A stretch of DNA of 32,313 nucleotides from Acidobacteriaceae bacterium (GCA_030038195.1 JASHPJ010000152.1:1-32313), one strand, 5' to 3'. Positions 17,868-25,959 are shown, counted from the first letter of the stretch. Notes: generated by a model not told the origin, from the letters alone. Numbers and translations: made by a program.

Positions 17868-19937
17868 ATGAAATCCGGTCTTCGCCATTTCCTGCTTCTG
17901 GCTTCTGTCGCCCTGGTTCTTGCCGTCACTGCTCCGGTATTCGCCCAGGATCCGCCGCATATCCTGCTGACGGTGCAGGACTTCGCCCGGCTTAACGAGC
18001 TGGCGCGCCAGCAGCCCTGGGCGGCAAAACAGCGGCAGGCAATCCTGGACGAGGCGAAGGCCTTTCCAGAGTCCTATGAGAAGCGATTCGGGCTCACATC
18101 CATGGAGCTGCCGCCCGAAGGTGGGCAGTGGCTGCACTACTACGCCTGCCCCGATACCGGATCGGAGCTGGTCTTTCATCCGCCTGACCGGCACGTCTGC
18201 CCGGACACTGGACAGGTCTTCAAGGGCTATCCCTATGACCAGGCGGTTTATCAGCTTCGGGCTGACGCGCTGGAACATGCCGCACTGACCGAGGCGCTGG
18301 CCTTCCGGCTGACGGGTGAGCACGTGTACGCCGAAAAGGGCGCGGCCATCCTCAAGGCCTACGCTGACAAGTACCTGAGCTACCCGATGCACGACAACTA
18401 CGGCAAGGAGTCGCAGTTTGGCGCGCGAGTGTATTCGCAGACTCTGGACGAGTCCATCTGGCTCATCGACCTGGCCTGGACCTACGATCTGCTGCGTGAC
18501 ACCGACCTGTTCACCCCGGCCGAGCGCACCCACATCGAGCGCGACCTGCTCTACGCCTCGGCCATGACGGTGACCCGCGCCAACATGGGGCCGACCGACA
18601 ACATCCAGACCTGGATTCTGGGCGCGGAGACGGCCGTGGGCTTTACGCTGGGCGACAAGACGCTGGTGGACAAGGCGATTGATGGCCCCGGAGGGCTGCG
18701 CGAGCAGATGAAGACCTTCGTCAACGATGGCTTCTGGATCGAGGGCGCGTGGGGCTACCAGTTTTACGCGCTGCGGCCCATCGAGTTCATGGCCATGATG
18801 TGCACCAAGGCGGGCATCAACCTGTGGCGGCAGGAGCCGAACATCGGCGCGCTGCTGGCCTCGCCGCTGGGCGTGATGTTTCCCAACGGCATGCTGCCGG
18901 CTTTCAACGACTCGCACGAGGTGAATCTCTTCGAGCAGGCTTATCTTTACGAGCCGGCTTACGCGGCCCTGGGCAATCCCGCGTTTGCGGCCATCGACGA
19001 GCACGTCAACCGCAACAACCGCTATGCGTTCCTCTTCGGCGTGCCCTCGATCAGCGGCGCGGAGCTGCCCAAACCCAAGAGCGCGGTGTTTCCGGAGGCC
19101 GGTTACGCCACGCTGCGCGCGCCCGAGGGCGACCTGACCGAGATCATCAAATTCGGGCCGCACGGCGGCGGCCACGGACACTTCGACAAGCTCAATGAGG
19201 TGATCTACGCCAAGGGTGAGACCATGAGCGTCGATCCAGGCTCGCATCCTTACGGCATCCCCATTCACGCAAGCTGGGACAAGATGACCGTGGCCCACAA
19301 CACGGTGAGCGTGGACGAGGTGGTGCAGAAGCCGGCCACCGGCAAACTCGTCAACTGGCAGGCCGAGCCGGAGTTCACGGCGGTGACGGCCGACGCCGGG
19401 CCGGTTTATGACAACGTCGACTTGCAGCGGACCTCGATCGTCACTTCCGATTACGTGCTGGAGATCACGACAGCGCAATCAACCGACGGCAAGGAGCACG
19501 ACTTCGACTGGAACTATCACAACTTCGGCGTGCAGCACGCGGACGGAAGCTTTGTGCCGTACTCCGGTTTCCCGAAGGGCAACGGCTATGACAACCTGAC
19601 CGAAAACCAGAGCGGAGACGCGACCGGTGGATTGCACAGCGTCTTCAACCTGGATGGCGGCCGGACGATGAACCTGTGGGTGCTGGGCGATGGCAGCGCG
19701 ACCCAGGCGATTACCGGGCTTGGACCGGGCCCCGACCTGCGCGTGAAGGTGCCGTATGTGATCGTGCGGCGGCACGGCGCGAGTGCGAAGTTTGTGGCGC
19801 TGCTGGAGCCAGGACCCGGACCGCAGATTGTGTGCGTGACGAATGAAGGCGGCGTGATCCGGATTAAGTCGGCAAAGTGGGAGGATTCGATTGAGATAGG
19901 TGCGAAAGTGAGTTATAGCAGAAAGAAACTTGAATAG
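17868..19937 (+). CDS. Secreted heparinase II/III-like polysaccharide lyase
   Basis: A 689-residue exported protein. The signal peptide is clear (LLLASVALVLAVTAPVFAQ, cleavage near residue 26). An alpha/alpha-toroid of alginate-lyase/heparinase type spans about residues 60-370, with QTLDESIWLIDLAWTYDLL and TDNIQTWILGAE helices. It is followed by a heparinase II/III-type beta domain from about 395, containing the His-rich motif GPHGGGHGHFDK near residue 435, a strong marker of PL families such as PL12, PL15, PL17 and PL21. These enzymes cleave uronic-acid-containing polysaccharides by beta-elimination. The exact substrate (alginate, heparan-like or another acidic glycan) cannot be told. AAGGA precedes the ATG. 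It stands alone, with no adjacent SusC/D or transport genes, and a hairpin begins 17 bases after its stop. Confidence 0.86.
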   Translation: MKSGLRHFLLLASVALVLAVTAPVFAQDPPHILLTVQDFARLNELARQQPWAAKQRQAILDEAKAFPESYEKRFGLTSMELPPEGGQWLHYYACPDTGSELVFHPPDRHVCPDTGQVFKGYPYDQAVYQLRADALEHAALTEALAFRLTGEHVYAEKGAAILKAYADKYLSYPMHDNYGKESQFGARVYSQTLDESIWLIDLAWTYDLLRDTDLFTPAERTHIERDLLYASAMTVTRANMGPTDNIQTWILGAETAVGFTLGDKTLVDKAIDGPGGLREQMKTFVNDGFWIEGAWGYQFYALRPIEFMAMMCTKAGINLWRQEPNIGALLASPLGVMFPNGMLPAFNDSHEVNLFEQAYLYEPAYAALGNPAFAAIDEHVNRNNRYAFLFGVPSISGAELPKPKSAVFPEAGYATLRAPEGDLTEIIKFGPHGGGHGHFDKLNEVIYAKGETMSVDPGSHPYGIPIHASWDKMTVAHNTVSVDEVVQKPATGKLVNWQAEPEFTAVTADAGPVYDNVDLQRTSIVTSDYVLEITTAQSTDGKEHDFDWNYHNFGVQHADGSFVPYSGFPKGNGYDNLTENQSGDATGGLHSVFNLDGGRTMNLWVLGDGSATQAITGLGPGPDLRVKVPYVIVRRHGASAKFVALLEPGPGPQIVCVTNEGGVIRIKSAKWEDSIEIGAKVSYSRKKLE

Positions 19938-19953
19938 TTAAGATTTGTGCTTT

Positions 19954-19980
19954 CCCAGGTCTCAGAAGCGAGACCTAGGG
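19954..19980. repeat. Hairpin repeat CCCAGGTCTC...GAGACCTAGGG
   Basis: AGGTCTC (19957-19963) pairs with GAGACCT (19970-19976), with flanking CCC and GGG extending the stem after a bulge. It is preceded by GTGCTTT, as is the hairpin at 20708-20736. It could terminate transcription of the lyase gene, but no T-run follows. Confidence 0.6.
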
Positions 19981-20121
19981 CACCCGGCAACCCGCTGGGG
20001 GTGACGTGTCACCTACCTTGCCGCTGCGCAGCAGCGTTGCCCTTCGGGATGCTGGCTCGGACACGGAACTGAGCCTTGCCACGGACAGCAAGGCCGCCCC
20101 GAAAGGCGGCATGCGGCTATC

Positions 20122-20598
20122 TCAGCTTGTCGGTTCGAGGAACGCACCGCGCAAGACTCTATGCGGGTCCCTACAAGCGCCCATCTTTGTCATGCAGGAA
20201 AGATCGATCTGCCAGTCGAGCTGGCGGCGAGCAAGGGGTACGGACGTGTCATCATGAACTTCGATTGCAAGCAGATTCGGACCGTAAGTATTTGTGCGAA
20301 CTTGGCGGGCGTTGACGTTTGTCGAGTCGCTTTTGTCCCGTGCCATCACTTCTTGCACTATGGCCCCTGATCGTGGCTCCTGGTAGAAATTGACTGATTT
20401 AGCCACCACTACGCCATCCTTGAACTCTAGGCCTACGTATACGAATTTCCCGGGAGCTAAACGGCGGGTGGCCCAGGTCTCAGGGATGATGGCAAAGTAC
20501 AAATTCAGGGTGCCCCAGGTCTTCCGCCGTGGCGGACCGCGGCGGAAGACCTGGGAAAGCACGAATCTCCGCCAGCCACACCGCCATTCTACGAACAA
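20122..20598 (-). pseudogene. Probable remnant (C-terminal part) of a hypothetical protein gene
   Basis: An open minus-strand frame whose codons from about 20460 down to the stop at 20122 read like a real protein: KFVYVGLEFKDGVVVAKSVN, then AIEVHDDTSV and QLDWQIDLSCMTKMGACRDP near the end. The composition is less GC-biased than the usual shadow frames. Upstream in the same frame the sequence is made of repeat DNA: the 16-base-stem hairpin at 20514-20555 encodes FRRGPPRRKTW. The original N-terminus therefore seems to have been lost or replaced, and there is no credible start codon with a ribosome site. I do not recognise the family by name. It may instead be a short intact gene starting inside the frame. 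Confidence 0.45.
20514..20555. repeat. Perfect 16-base-stem hairpin (GC-rich repeat)
   Basis: CCCAGGTCTTCCGCCG (20514-20529) pairs perfectly with CGGCGGAAGACCTGGG (20540-20555) around a 10-base loop. The core CCGCCGTGGCGGACCGCGGCGG (20524-20545, written here as one motif of 22 positions with one change) recurs at 32173-32194. It is preceded by ATTCAGGGTG, also seen before the 20708 hairpin. Confidence 0.8.
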
Positions 20599-20707
20599 CC
20601 CTCCAGCCAGTCACAGCTTCGATTGCTTCCGGTCAGCATCTGCCGCGGGTGACCTATGTCTCAGTTCAATAAAGATAGTAAGCTTCAAATTCAGGGTGTA
20701 GTGCTTT

Positions 20708-20736
20708 CCCAGGTCCCCAAATGCGAGGGACCTGGG
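20708..20736. repeat. Hairpin repeat CCCAGGTCCC...GGGACCTGGG
   Basis: A perfect 10-base stem (20708-20717 with 20727-20736) and a 9-base loop. It shares the leader GTGCTTT with the 19954 hairpin and ATTCAGGGTG with the 20514 hairpin, so all three belong to one family. It lies about 90 bases from the 3' end of the ThyX-like gene. Confidence 0.7.
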
Positions 20737-20828
20737 GCATCCATTTTCGTGCCGGATTGAATTCCCCGAGACCTGAGCCACCCGCCGATAGGGATTTCAA
20801 TCTAACCAGAGTTTGCTACCTTAATTCC

Positions 20829-22511
20829 TCATCTCTGCAACATATCAATCGGCTGGGTAAAGTCCGTTACGCGGATGTGCCTGGCCAGCGACGGGTGCTG
20901 ACGCTCCAGCGCGCGATACATCTCCCAGGCGATGCGGCGGTAGCTGAAGTGGCCGGCGGGGGCGGAGCGCAGCTCGGCGATGTACTGCGCCTCGGCGAAG
21001 TCCATCTTGAACAGGGCGCGGATGCGCGTGGCCAGCGGCAGCAGGTAGAGCGCGGACTGTGCGGCTCCGGGCGCGGTGCCATGCGCGGCGATGTGCGCGC
21101 TGGCGGTGTGCGCGGCCTCGATGGCGGCGCGGTAGTCGCCGAGAATGCCTGCTTCAATGAGCACGTCAACGCCGGACTCGAGATCGCCGGAGGCGGGCGT
21201 CTCGTAGCCGTGGCGCGCGGTGAATCCCTGGATAATCTGCGTGCAGCGGCGATGCCGGTGCATGTCGCGGAAGCCGCCGATGTCCATGAGGATGTCAAAG
21301 CGCAGAGCGGCTCCGGCGTGGAAGGAGCGGAGAGCTTCGTCGTGCTTGCCGCGGTGCCTTGTCCCGAGCTCGATGACCTCCGCAACCTGCGCGGCTGGAA
21401 GGCCCGAAACTAGGTCGCGAACCTGGCGGTAGGGGTGGTGGCTGACGGAGTAAAGCAGCGTGGCGGCCAGCTCCACTTCGAGCGATTCGGTGCGCTCGAC
21501 GAGGTCAACGACGCGGGTGGGGGTGATGGGGGCTCCGTTGAGCAGCTCGGCAGCGGCCTGGCCTAGCTCGGCGCGGGTCTGCGTCTCGTAGGCGTTCGGC
21601 TGCGCATATTTGACCAGCGTGGGTGCGGTGCGGACTTCGCGGGTGAAAAGCTGCGCGGCTTCGGCGGCCAGGCTGCCTGCGGGGGCTAAAGCCCCGTCTT
21701 CATTTGCATTGGAGCTGTACGGGCTAAAGCCCGTACCCTCCCTCAAGGCTGTGCCCTGCAGGGCGGCTTCTGCGGCTTTGAGCTTTTCTACGAAAGCCTG
21801 TGCGGCCTGCGCGTTCACGTTCCAGGCAGGGCCGGTGGCGGCTTCACGCAGCTTTTCGCCCAGGTCGCGGATCTCGGCCACCGGATGCGCGAGCAACCGC
21901 GAGACCTGGGTTTCCAGCGTCCGCGCGCTCACGATCTGGCCGAGCGAGGTGTTGGTAGCCAGCGGCAGCAGGTAGCGGGCCACGTCAAAGGCGCGGGCTT
22001 TGAGGGTGCGCTCGTAGGCCTCGGGCTTGAGCGAGTCGGGCCGCGGGACACGGCTGCGCAGCACCTCGAGAACGGCGGCGGCGGTGTTCTGATAGGCCGC
22101 GAAGAGTTGTTCGACGGTTTCGGTATAGATTTGCACCGAAGCAGTATCCTGTCCGAAATCTGGCAGATACCAGCCGGATTTGAGGAAGTTCTGGTAGCGG
22201 GTGGAGCGCTCCTGGCCGTCCCAGCGCTGCTCGTCGACGAGAACGATGGCTGCCAGCAGGCTCAGCCGCTCCACGGCGAAAGCGATATGCGCCAGGTCGG
22301 CGATGGATCGGTGGCCGTATTGGAAATAGAATGTATTCAGGAACTGCTCGGCGCGCTGCGCGCTGATTTCACTGAGTGACTCGCGCATGGAGAGCGCAGA
22401 GCGGGAGTACCTGGCCATGGCGTAGGCCAGGATTTCGGGGTCGGCGCCGTGGACGGCGAAGACCTCAGTCTGATTACTGGCGTGCGGGGACGAAAAAGAT
22501 TCACTGGACAT
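20829..22511 (-). CDS. ThyX-like protein (FAD-dependent thymidylate synthase family), tandem-domain and divergent
   Basis: A 560-residue protein, more than twice the length of a standard ThyX, apparently with two Thy1-type domains. The first (about residues 25-240) has YGHRSIADLAHIAFAVERLS followed by EQRWDGQERSTRY; this aligns with the ThyX signature RHR-x7-S...S-x-R-Y but lacks RHR. The second (about 300-550) has FRDMHRHRRCTQIIQGFTAR, which keeps RHR but lacks the Ser and NE part. Neither half alone carries a complete signature, so classical dUMP methylation is uncertain; the halves might complement each other. Residues about 252-279 (ALREGTGFSPYSSNANEDG) are encoded by a repeat element inserted in frame in the linker. 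I chose the ATG at 22511 (MSSESFSSPH); the frame extends to 22595 without a ribosome site. Confidence 0.7.
   Translation of the reverse strand: MSSESFSSPHASNQTEVFAVHGADPEILAYAMARYSRSALSMRESLSEISAQRAEQFLNTFYFQYGHRSIADLAHIAFAVERLSLLAAIVLVDEQRWDGQERSTRYQNFLKSGWYLPDFGQDTASVQIYTETVEQLFAAYQNTAAAVLEVLRSRVPRPDSLKPEAYERTLKARAFDVARYLLPLATNTSLGQIVSARTLETQVSRLLAHPVAEIRDLGEKLREAATGPAWNVNAQAAQAFVEKLKAAEAALQGTALREGTGFSPYSSNANEDGALAPAGSLAAEAAQLFTREVRTAPTLVKYAQPNAYETQTRAELGQAAAELLNGAPITPTRVVDLVERTESLEVELAATLLYSVSHHPYRQVRDLVSGLPAAQVAEVIELGTRHRGKHDEALRSFHAGAALRFDILMDIGGFRDMHRHRRCTQIIQGFTARHGYETPASGDLESGVDVLIEAGILGDYRAAIEAAHTASAHIAAHGTAPGAAQSALYLLPLATRIRALFKMDFAEAQYIAELRSAPAGHFSYRRIAWEMYRALERQHPSLARHIRVTDFTQPIDMLQR
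21680..21760 (-). repeat. GGCTTTAGCCC-type repeat embedded in the ThyX-like gene
   Basis: Two palindromes, GGGGCTAAAGCCCC (21682-21695) and GTACGGGCTAAAGCCCGTAC (21717-21736), are followed by CCCTCCCTCAAGGCTGTGCC. The same type of sequence is otherwise intergenic in this window (17651-17732, 24451-24541). Here it is read in frame without a stop and encodes about 25 residues in the linker between the two domains. Confidence 0.75.
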
Positions 22512-22637
22512 GCAAGCGGTCTCGCGAACAGAATACGTCATTGAGGCTGGTGAGCAGCAGCACTGCGTTTTCGGCACTCTCCGGACGGCATCCAACCCTT
22601 AAAAGCAGGAGCCGCACCGGGTAAGCTGGAGTGGGAC

Positions 22638-23450
22638 ATGCAGGAATTTCTGGTACGCACGTCGCACAAGCCGCGACCACTGCCCTCAGGCCGCTGGGCG
22701 ATGACCCAGCGCTGGAACGACCTGTTGTTTGCCCACTGGCCGGCGCCGGCCGAGACCATGGCCGCGCTGCTGCCGGAGTGGCTGGAAGTGGATATATTTC
22801 AGGGCTCGGCATGGCTGGGCGTGGTTCCCTTCTGGCTGGACCGCATCAAGATTCGCGGCGTGCCGCCGGTTCCGGGTGTGCGCAACTTTCCTGATCTCAA
22901 CCTGCGCACCTACGTCCGCGACCGGTACACCGGCACGCGCGGCATCTACTGCTTTTCGCTGGACGCGAGCAACCTGGTGGCGGTGGGCGTGGCGCGGCTG
23001 TTCTATCATCTGCCCTACCACTGGGCCGAGATGCGGCTGGAGCAGCGCTCGGACCGCGAGTTCGCCTTTTACAGCCGCAGGCTCTTCGCCGGCCGGCAGA
23101 TCGTGTTCAAGGCGCGCTATCGCGGGCTGGGGCCCACGCGCAAAACGGCCGAGTGCCGCAGCGGCACCTTCGAGCACTTCATCACCGAGCGCACCTGCCT
23201 GTTCAGCTCAAACCGCTCGGGTGAGCCGGTGCGCGCCAACCTGCACTACGTGCCGTGGCCGCTCGAAGAGGCCGAGGCGGAGATCGAGCGCAACGACCTG
23301 CCCTCGACCATCGACATCAAGCTGCAGGCCACCGAGCCGATCCTGCACTACTCGCGCCGGCTGGCGGTCTACATCTGGCCTACCGAACTGGCGCGTCCGG
23401 CCATTGCGAGACGGCCGGTGACGGTGGCGGCTACGCCGTCAGGGCTGTAG
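22638..23450 (+). CDS. DUF2071 family protein (YqjF-like)
   Basis: A 270-residue soluble protein of the DUF2071/YqjF family. Family features are RWNDLLFAHWPAPAETMAAL (about residues 25-44), GSAWLGVVPFWLDRIKIRGV (about 55-75) and FPDLNLRTYVRDRYTGTRGI (about 83-103). Later conserved parts include GTFEHFITERTCLF and LHYVPWPLEEAEAEI. The fold is related to acetoacetate decarboxylase-like proteins, but no biochemical function is established. GGAGTGGGAC precedes the ATG. It is divergent from the ThyX-like gene with about 125 bases between starts. No partner gene suggests a pathway. Confidence 0.88.
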   Translation: MQEFLVRTSHKPRPLPSGRWAMTQRWNDLLFAHWPAPAETMAALLPEWLEVDIFQGSAWLGVVPFWLDRIKIRGVPPVPGVRNFPDLNLRTYVRDRYTGTRGIYCFSLDASNLVAVGVARLFYHLPYHWAEMRLEQRSDREFAFYSRRLFAGRQIVFKARYRGLGPTRKTAECRSGTFEHFITERTCLFSSNRSGEPVRANLHYVPWPLEEAEAEIERNDLPSTIDIKLQATEPILHYSRRLAVYIWPTELARPAIARRPVTVAATPSGL

Positions 23451-23497
23451 AGCTTGCTGAAAAGCCGGCTTCCAAAAACCATTGCATCCCTGCTGTT

Positions 23498-23538
23498 TTG
23501 AAAGGGCGCGGCTTGCATTTGAAGTCATGCCCTTTCAA
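23498..23538. repeat. Hairpin repeat TTGAAAGGGC...GCCCTTTCAA
   Basis: A perfect 10-base stem (23498-23507 with 23529-23538) lies in the gap between the DUF2071 gene and fabG. Its first arm and the following CGGCTT match the start of the repeat at 17651. It might help end the DUF2071 transcript, though no clear T-run follows. Confidence 0.65.
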
Positions 23539-23684
23539 GGCAACGCTCCGCAGAGTCTCTCGTTCCTGGGATTGCCCTGCCAGGAGAGCAAGACCGGCCC
23601 GGAGCGGCGCGAAGTTCCTATAATGGGTCCTGGTGCGTGTCTGGCGGACCGGGGACTGAGCCAGAGCCGAGGAAAGTACACAAG

Positions 23685-24431
23685 ATGCCGAATTTAGAGG
23701 GGCGGATTGCGCTGGTGACCGGGGCTTCGCAGGGAATCGGGCGGGCCTGCGCGGTCGAGTTGGCCAAAGCCGGGGCTAAAGTAGCACTGGCGGCGCGCAA
23801 TGAGGCCAAGCTGGCCGAGGTGGTGAGCGAAATTGAGGCCGCGGGCGGGCAGGCGTCGGCTTTTGCGCTGGATATTGCCAGTGAAGAGTCAATCAAAACC
23901 ATGGCCAAAGGGGTTCTGGAGCAGTTCGGCAAGGTCGAGATCCTGGTGAACAACGCCGGCATTACCCGCGACGGGCTGATGCTGCGCATGAAGCGCGCCG
24001 ACTGGGACGACGTGCTGGGCACGAACCTGACCGGCGCCTTCCTGCTGACCCAGGCGCTGCTGAGCCCGATGCTGAAGAACCGCTGGGGCCGTATCATCAA
24101 CATTTCGAGCGTGGTGGGCCGTACCGGGCAGGCCGGGCAGGCGAACTACGCAGCGTCGAAGGCGGGACTGATCGGGCTTACGCGGGCGATGGCGCGGGAG
24201 GTGGCTTCGCGCGGCATCACGGTAAACGCGGTGGCGCCCGGCTACATTGAGACGACGATGACCGCCGTGCTTAACGAAGAGCAGCGCAAGACGATGCTGG
24301 CCGGGATTCCCCTGGGCCGTGCGGGGACGGACGCAGAAATCGCGCAGTGCGTCGCGTTTCTGGCCTCGGACGGAGCGGCCTACATTACCGGCCACGTTCT
24401 GGACGTCAATGGCGGCATGTTCATGGGTTAG
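23685..24431 (+). CDS. fabG: 3-oxoacyl-[acyl-carrier-protein] reductase
   Basis: A 248-residue short-chain dehydrogenase, the normal FabG length, catalysing the NADPH-dependent reduction of 3-oxoacyl-ACP in fatty acid elongation. The cofactor motif is LVTGASQGIGRA (residues 10-21), with NNAGITRD at 89-96. The catalytic triad is Ser142, Tyr155 and Lys159 (NISSVVGRTGQAGQANYAAS, then KAG), with spacing as in E. coli FabG. The C-terminus ends in ITGHVLDVNGGMFMG, a FabG hallmark. The start at 23685 is supported by GAGGAAAG. A longer frame from 23637 is not needed. No other fab genes are adjacent, so it appears monocistronic. A related SDR with another substrate cannot be fully excluded. Confidence 0.93.
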   Translation: MPNLEGRIALVTGASQGIGRACAVELAKAGAKVALAARNEAKLAEVVSEIEAAGGQASAFALDIASEESIKTMAKGVLEQFGKVEILVNNAGITRDGLMLRMKRADWDDVLGTNLTGAFLLTQALLSPMLKNRWGRIINISSVVGRTGQAGQANYAASKAGLIGLTRAMAREVASRGITVNAVAPGYIETTMTAVLNEEQRKTMLAGIPLGRAGTDAEIAQCVAFLASDGAAYITGHVLDVNGGMFMG

Positions 24432-24450
24432 AAGCAATGCGTGGCCGGCA

Positions 24451-24541
24451 GGGGCTGAAACCCACATTCAATTGATCGGGAAGGTTTTTGCGGTGCCTTT
24501 CGACAAGCCCAGGGCTGGTTTGAAGCCGTACCCTTTCAAAA
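24451..24541 (-). repeat. GGCTTTAGCCC-type repeat, copy B
   Basis: Between fabG and the EAL-HDOD gene. Reading the minus strand it begins TTTGAAAGGGTACGGCTTCA and ends with GGGTTTCAGCCCC (24451-24463), matching both ends of the copy at 17651-17732 in the opposite orientation. The middle part is different, so the ends may be the mobile or structured parts. Confidence 0.6.
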
Positions 24542-24655
24542 ATCACCTGCACCAGGGGTTACCAGCGGAGACACTTCCGATTCTCCGGCTTCTCGCCACG
24601 GTTGAAGCCTGGCTGGCGCAACGCCGATAGAAGCGCCATCGGGAGTAATCAGAAA

Positions 24656-25918
24656 ATGGCGACGAAAGCGGTGGCCGCCGGACGCCCTGTTGAGGCGATG
24701 CAAGAAAGGGCCGACGGGCTGCGTTACGTGGCGCGTCAGCCGATCCTGGACCTGCGCGGCCGGGTGCACGCCTACGAACTGCTCTTCCGGAGCGGGCCCG
24801 AGCATGCCTTTCGCGGCGATGGCAACCTGGCTACCCGCACCATGCTCGACAACGCGGTGGTCTTCGGGCTGGAACGGCTTACCGGCGGTGTAACCGCTTT
24901 TGTGAACTGCACACGCGAGGCGCTCACCGACAGCCTGGTGGAGATTCTGCCGCCCGACATGTTTGTGCTGGAGATTCTTGAAACGCTGGAACCCACTCCC
25001 GAGCTGGTGAAGGCCTGCCGCAGGCTGAAGAAGGCCGGCTTCCGGCTGGCGCTGGACGACTTTACCTGGGAGCCCGGCTACGAGCCGCTCATCGAGCTGG
25101 CTGACTACATCAAGGTCGACTTCACGCTTTCAGGGGAGCAGGAGCGATGCGCGCTGCTGAAGCGGCTTAACGGCGCACCAGTGGCGCTGCTGGCCGAAAA
25201 GATCGAGACCCAGGAGCAGCACCGGCAGGCGCGCTCGGAAGGCTTCACACTGATCCAGGGCTATTATTTCTGCCGGCCCGAGGTGATCGAGAGCCGCAAG
25301 ATCCCGTCGAACCGGCTCACCCAGATCGAGATTCTGCGGCTGCTGCAGGAAGACACGCTCGACATGCAGGAGGTGTGCCGGCTGGTGAAGCAGGACGCCT
25401 CGCTCACCTACCGGCTGCTGCGGCTGATCAATTCGCCGGCATACGGAATGCGGCAGCAGATCGGCTCGGTCAAAACCGCCCTGATTGCCGTGGGCGAAGT
25501 CGGGTTCCGGCGTCTGGCCACGCTGGCCATTACCAGCGAGCTCAACGGCGACCAGCCGCTGGAGCTGCTGCGCATGGCGTTTGTGCGCGCGCGGTTCTGC
25601 GAGCTGGCCGCGGAGCAGTGCGACCTGGACGCGACCGAGCAGTATCTGCTGGGAATGCTGAGCCTGCTGCCGGCCATGTTGCGGACGCCCATGCAGGAGC
25701 TCACTTCCGCGTTGCCGCTGTGCGAGCAGCTTTGCATTGCGCTGATAGGCGAGCCGGTTCCCGAGCGCAAGCTGCTGGACTGGCTGATCGCGCACGAGCA
25801 GGGTGACTGGGCGGTGTGCGACGCCATGGCCGCAGAGCATCGACTGAGCCGGGAGACGCTTCTGCACAGCTACGAGCAGGCGGTGGTATGGGCCGAGGCG
25901 GCGATCCGCTTTGCCTGA
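24656..25918 (+). CDS. EAL-HDOD signalling protein (YuxH type)
   Basis: A 420-residue cytosolic protein with an N-terminal EAL-type domain (about residues 22-225) and a C-terminal HDOD domain (about 225-400). The EAL motif itself reads AYELLFRS. Further EAL-domain positions are recognisable: LEILETLEP, RLALDDFTWEPGYEPL, YIKVDFT, LAEKIETQEQ and LIQGYYFCRP. Several metal- and substrate-binding positions therefore seem kept, but whether it degrades cyclic di-GMP is uncertain, since the YuxH group is often inactive. The HDOD part shows QDASLTYRLLRLINSPAYGM and the SVKTALIAVGEVGFRRLATL helix. HDOD lacks the catalytic His-Asp. It has no membrane segment or receiver domain. GGGAG precedes the ATG at 24656. 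It stands alone in its orientation, flanked by repeats and a gene remnant. Confidence 0.92.
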   Translation: MATKAVAAGRPVEAMQERADGLRYVARQPILDLRGRVHAYELLFRSGPEHAFRGDGNLATRTMLDNAVVFGLERLTGGVTAFVNCTREALTDSLVEILPPDMFVLEILETLEPTPELVKACRRLKKAGFRLALDDFTWEPGYEPLIELADYIKVDFTLSGEQERCALLKRLNGAPVALLAEKIETQEQHRQARSEGFTLIQGYYFCRPEVIESRKIPSNRLTQIEILRLLQEDTLDMQEVCRLVKQDASLTYRLLRLINSPAYGMRQQIGSVKTALIAVGEVGFRRLATLAITSELNGDQPLELLRMAFVRARFCELAAEQCDLDATEQYLLGMLSLLPAMLRTPMQELTSALPLCEQLCIALIGEPVPERKLLDWLIAHEQGDWAVCDAMAAEHRLSRETLLHSYEQAVVWAEAAIRFA

Positions 25919-25959
25919 GCGGCGCAGGCCATGCTTTGCCGGTGCATCTCTGCAGCAGT

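Noticed and set aside
17850..19478. A 542-codon minus-strand frame
   Set aside because: Fully antisense to the heparinase-like gene, which has a signal peptide and family motifs; composition is that of an antisense shadow.
19954..19980. Rho-independent terminator after the heparinase-like gene
   Set aside because: The stem is suitable, but no U-run follows and the same hairpin type occurs elsewhere away from gene ends, so I list it as a repeat.
19938..20828. Possible CRISPR array because of repeated hairpins
   Set aside because: The repeats are irregularly spaced, differ in sequence beyond a short core, and have no uniform spacers or cas genes nearby.
22512..22595. N-terminal extension of the ThyX-like protein (MDAVRRVPKTQCCCSP...)
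   Set aside because: No ribosome site, unusual cysteine run and no similarity to the family N-terminus. The ATG at 22511 is more reasonable.
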